A stretch of DNA of 64,000 bases from Bin87 sp034423115 (GTDB lineage Bacteria; Chloroflexota; Dehalococcoidia; Lucifugimonadales; UBA3495): NCBI GenBank assembly GCA_034423115.1, contig DAOUJD010000032.1, positions 1-64,000 of the forward strand, given 5' to 3'. Numbering within the stretch: position 1 is the stretch's first letter; each line of letters opens with the position of its first letter. The position numbers and the translations under genes are program-made. The notes below the pieces were generated by a model, which saw only the letters and a program-made list of their open reading frames with translations, searched no databases and was not told where the DNA came from. Positions 61,934-64,000 of the stretch are shown here, piece after piece.

Positions 61934-62893
61934 CTAGCTGTAGCGAATTCGTGGGTCGATCCAGGCGTACGATATATCCACCAGCAGGTTGGTCAGCACG
62001 AATACGAGACCATACAGCAGCACCAGGTTCTGGATCACCACGTAGTCCCGCTCGAAGAACGCCGCCACCAGGGTGCGCCCCAGTCCCGGCACTCCAAACG
62101 CCTGCTCCACTGCCACCGAACCACCTATGAGGAACCCCAGCAGCACGCCCGACAGGGTGATCACCGGCATGATGGCGTTGCGCAGCGCGTGGCGCATGAT
62201 CACCAGCCGCTCGGCTAACCCCTTGGCGCGCGCTGTTCTGATGTAGTCTTCGTGGATGGTTTCCAACAACGCGGATCTGGACATCCTGCAAACGTACGCC
62301 GCTTGCCCTACGCCCAGCACCAGCGCCGGCCCCCACACGATCTGGAGGTTTTGCCAGGGGTCTTCCCAGAAATTGATGACCCCCAGCGGCGCTTTCCATT
62401 CTAATGTCAGTACAAGGGTGAGGACGATCACCGTGCCTAACCAAAAGTTGGGTATCGCCAGGAACAGGATGGAGAAGAACCTGCCCGCGTAGTCCAACGC
62501 GCTGTTGCGTTTCATGGCCGCCAGTATCCCCACCGGCAGCCCGATCACCCATGACAGGATCACGGACAGGATTGCGATTTCCAGCGTGATGGGGCCCCGA
62601 TTGATGATCAGGTCCATCACGGTGTGGGAACGCCAGAAGGACTGGCCCAATTTCAGGGTAACGATGTCCTTCAGCCAGTCCACATATTGCAGGTAAATCG
62701 GTTTGTCCAGCCCCAGGCTGGCGATGATGCGCTGTCGGTCTTCCTCGCTCAACTGCAGGGTGCCTTCCTCGCCGAACATGACGGTGAGCACGTCGCCCGG
62801 CAGTATGCGCATCACGAGGAAAATAATGATGGTCAACCCGATTAGAGCCGGAATCGCCAGCAGTACGCGGCGCAGGATGTACTTTTGCATCAC
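61934..62893 (-). CDS. Peptide/nickel ABC transporter permease (DppB/OppB-like)
   Basis: 319 residues, GGGAGG five bases upstream. Six helices; N-terminal YILRRVLLAIPALIGLTIIIFLVMRILPGD is the OppB/DppB start; the EAA loop is RTARAKGLAERLVIMRHALRNAIMPV. It precedes the DppC-like gene by 76 bp. Confidence 0.93.
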   Translation of the reverse strand: MMQKYILRRVLLAIPALIGLTIIIFLVMRILPGDVLTVMFGEEGTLQLSEEDRQRIIASLGLDKPIYLQYVDWLKDIVTLKLGQSFWRSHTVMDLIINRGPITLEIAILSVILSWVIGLPVGILAAMKRNSALDYAGRFFSILFLAIPNFWLGTVIVLTLVLTLEWKAPLGVINFWEDPWQNLQIVWGPALVLGVGQAAYVCRMSRSALLETIHEDYIRTARAKGLAERLVIMRHALRNAIMPVITLSGVLLGFLIGGSVAVEQAFGVPGLGRTLVAAFFERDYVVIQNLVLLYGLVFVLTNLLVDISYAWIDPRIRYS

Positions 62894-62947
62894 GCCCTCC
62901 CCGGGTTGATTGTCCTCTGTTTATTTGTCCGTCTGAGCGGACTCGTC

Positions 62948-62970
62948 GGGGCGGGTTTCAGGCCCGCCCC
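62948..62970. repeat. Dispersed palindrome, copy 4
   Basis: Arms GGGGCGGG / CCCGCCCC with spacer TTTCAGG. It lies in the gap between the binding-protein gene and dppB. Confidence 0.75.
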
Positions 62971-62982
62971 GTTTGATTTTGG

Positions 62983-64000
62983 CTACTGCCGGCACTCGTC
63001 GTCCATCCAGACCGTGTCCATCCGGTCTAGGTTGTGCACGAGCGCTCCGTGCTTGCCCTCGATGCCGTGCACGCAGGTGCGCCACGCCCCGAGCGTCCGG
63101 TTGTACCAGTACTCCACCGTCGGCGGGTCGGCGTCCAAAATCTTGGCCGCTTCCTGTACCAGTGCGTACCGCTTGTCGAAGTCAGGTTCGGAGTCCACCT
63201 TTTCCATGATGGCGTCGAACTCCGGATTGCAGTAGTTGGAGTGGTTCTCACCGCCGCCGCAGCGATAGAAGCTGTTCATGTACGCGGACGGATCGATGAA
63301 CGGCGAGGCGATCCCGCCGATGGTCAGGTCGAAGTTCCGGTTGGCCAGCTCTTCGAACCATACGGCAGAGGCCACCGGTCGGATCTCCGACTCGATGCCC
63401 AGGATGCGCTGGAACTCCAACTGCGCCACCTGGGCCGCCGCCGTCCAGTGCGCGCTGTTGGGGTCGCGCTGCATCAGGTCAACGTTCTTGATGCCATCGG
63501 CGTAGCCTGCCTCAGCCATCAGGCGCTTGGCTTCGGCTTCCGCCGCCGGCCGGTCGAACACCATCCGGGTGTCAATCTCGGCCTGGGGCAACTGGAACGC
63601 CTGGTCCTGGAAGGTCCAGCCGGTACCTCCCCGGTAGCCGTACAGCCACTCGCTGACGACCTCATGGATGGCGTCGCGGTCCAGGGCCAGCCACAAGGCC
63701 TTGCGTACCCGCGGGTCGTTCCACGGTTCCCGGTCGGTGTTGATCCACACCGCCAGGTAGGAGTAGGACGAGAACGGCTGCGCTTCGTAGCGATCGTCGT
63801 TTGACAGGATCTCGAACGCCGCCGGGTCGATGGTCTGGGAGTACTCAACGTTGCCGGCCAGCAGGGCGGCGGACCTGGTTGTGCTGTTGCCCAACGGGTA
63901 GGTCCAGACCTCATCGAGGTACGGGAGTCCTTCGTTCCAGTAATCGGGGAACCGTTCGTTCTTCCAGACTTCACCCTCCTGGTGCTCCAGGAAGCGGAAC
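62983..64000 (-). CDS. Peptide-type ABC transporter substrate-binding protein (C-terminal part)
   Basis: The frame is open to the window edge, so the N-terminus with its signal peptide is outside. About 338 residues are visible: VWTYPLGNSTTRSAALLAGNVEYSQTI, WINTDREPWNDPRVRKALWLALDRDAI, then MAEAGYADGIKNV and the end DSEPDFDKRYALVQEAAKIL. This is the SBP_bac_5 (DppA/OppA) fold. First gene of the operon with the two permeases. Confidence 0.93.
   Translation of the reverse strand, partial: FRFLEHQEGEVWKNERFPDYWNEGLPYLDEVWTYPLGNSTTRSAALLAGNVEYSQTIDPAAFEILSNDDRYEAQPFSSYSYLAVWINTDREPWNDPRVRKALWLALDRDAIHEVVSEWLYGYRGGTGWTFQDQAFQLPQAEIDTRMVFDRPAAEAEAKRLMAEAGYADGIKNVDLMQRDPNSAHWTAAAQVAQLEFQRILGIESEIRPVASAVWFEELANRNFDLTIGGIASPFIDPSAYMNSFYRCGGGENHSNYCNPEFDAIMEKVDSEPDFDKRYALVQEAAKILDADPPTVEYWYNRTLGAWRTCVHGIEGKHGALVHNLDRMDTVWMDDECRQ

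Overview
The window is about 60% GC and reads as chromosomal DNA of a free-living or symbiotic uncultured bacterium. I infer Chloroflexota (SAR202-like or Dehalococcoidia-related). The reasons are many SDR, CaiB/BaiF, LLM, GMC and cyclase-family enzymes, Uma2-type genes in several copies, a UGSC-family selenoprotein and a solo adenine deaminase. This is inferred from gene content only; no rRNA or other phylogenetic marker apart from mfd, proA and proB is present.

Layout. (1) 1-1.9 kb: an IS630-type element end (1-321) has cut a phospholipase-D-like gene (322-975, minus). An HNH remnant follows. (2) 1.9-9.1 kb: mfd, then proB and proA, with two tandem retropepsin-like genes lying between proB and proA. 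(3) 9.2-14.3 kb: a small acidic protein, a cyclase-family hydrolase, small membrane proteins and two CaiB/BaiF CoA-transferases. (4) 14.3-19.8 kb: a RusA-like nuclease coupled to a PD-(D/E)XK/HEPN fusion, a GNAT, an M50-like membrane protease gene broken by one stop, a P450, a toxin-antitoxin-like pair and a winged-helix regulator. (5) 19.8-22.9 kb: four 11-bp-spaced RTTA(C/A) boxes precede a circularly permuted ATP-grasp / transglutaminase / alpha-E gene cluster. (6) 22.9-34.1 kb: adenine deaminase, a DUF6602-like gene, tRNA-Ala(UGC), thiolase, two Uma2 genes (one broken), GMC oxidoreductase, GNAT, VOC, a MntA/HepT pair, an SDR and an NHL protein. (7) 34.3-36.0 kb: a two-gene AAA ATPase + DUF4276 (Toprim-like) module that looks like defence. 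(8) 36.1-37.8 kb: a conserved protein and a UGSC-family selenoprotein read through an in-frame TGA. (9) 37.9-45.6 kb: a Trm112/CopD-like/TlpA operon, an MFS transporter, about 1 kb of repeat-bearing non-coding DNA, two SDRs flanking a pair of secreted netrin-like proteins, and an ion-channel-like protein. (10) 45.7-47.2 kb: a second probable selenoprotein (NMT1-like substrate-binding protein with in-frame TGA) and an IscA-like protein with a Gly/Cys tail. (11) 47.4-64 kb: pentapeptide-repeat protein, gamma-glutamyltransferase, class III aminotransferase, a third Uma2, a fused double HSL-type esterase, LLM oxidoreductase, epimerase, Tam-like methyltransferase, a YbaY-type lipoprotein, a PQQ-type propeller and a dipeptide/oligopeptide ABC operon running off the right edge.

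The most notable points are two genes whose reading frames cross a TGA with a matching 6-bp hairpin just downstream (probable selenocysteine), and several small nuclease or ATPase modules with defence-like architecture. The proBA locus carries a tandem duplication that left a copy of the proA start behind. A family of intergenic palindromes occurs four times in its GC-rich form. Two other genes (16.0 and 27.3 kb) are broken by TAA and TAG codons, so an interrupted frame alone is not proof of recoding here.
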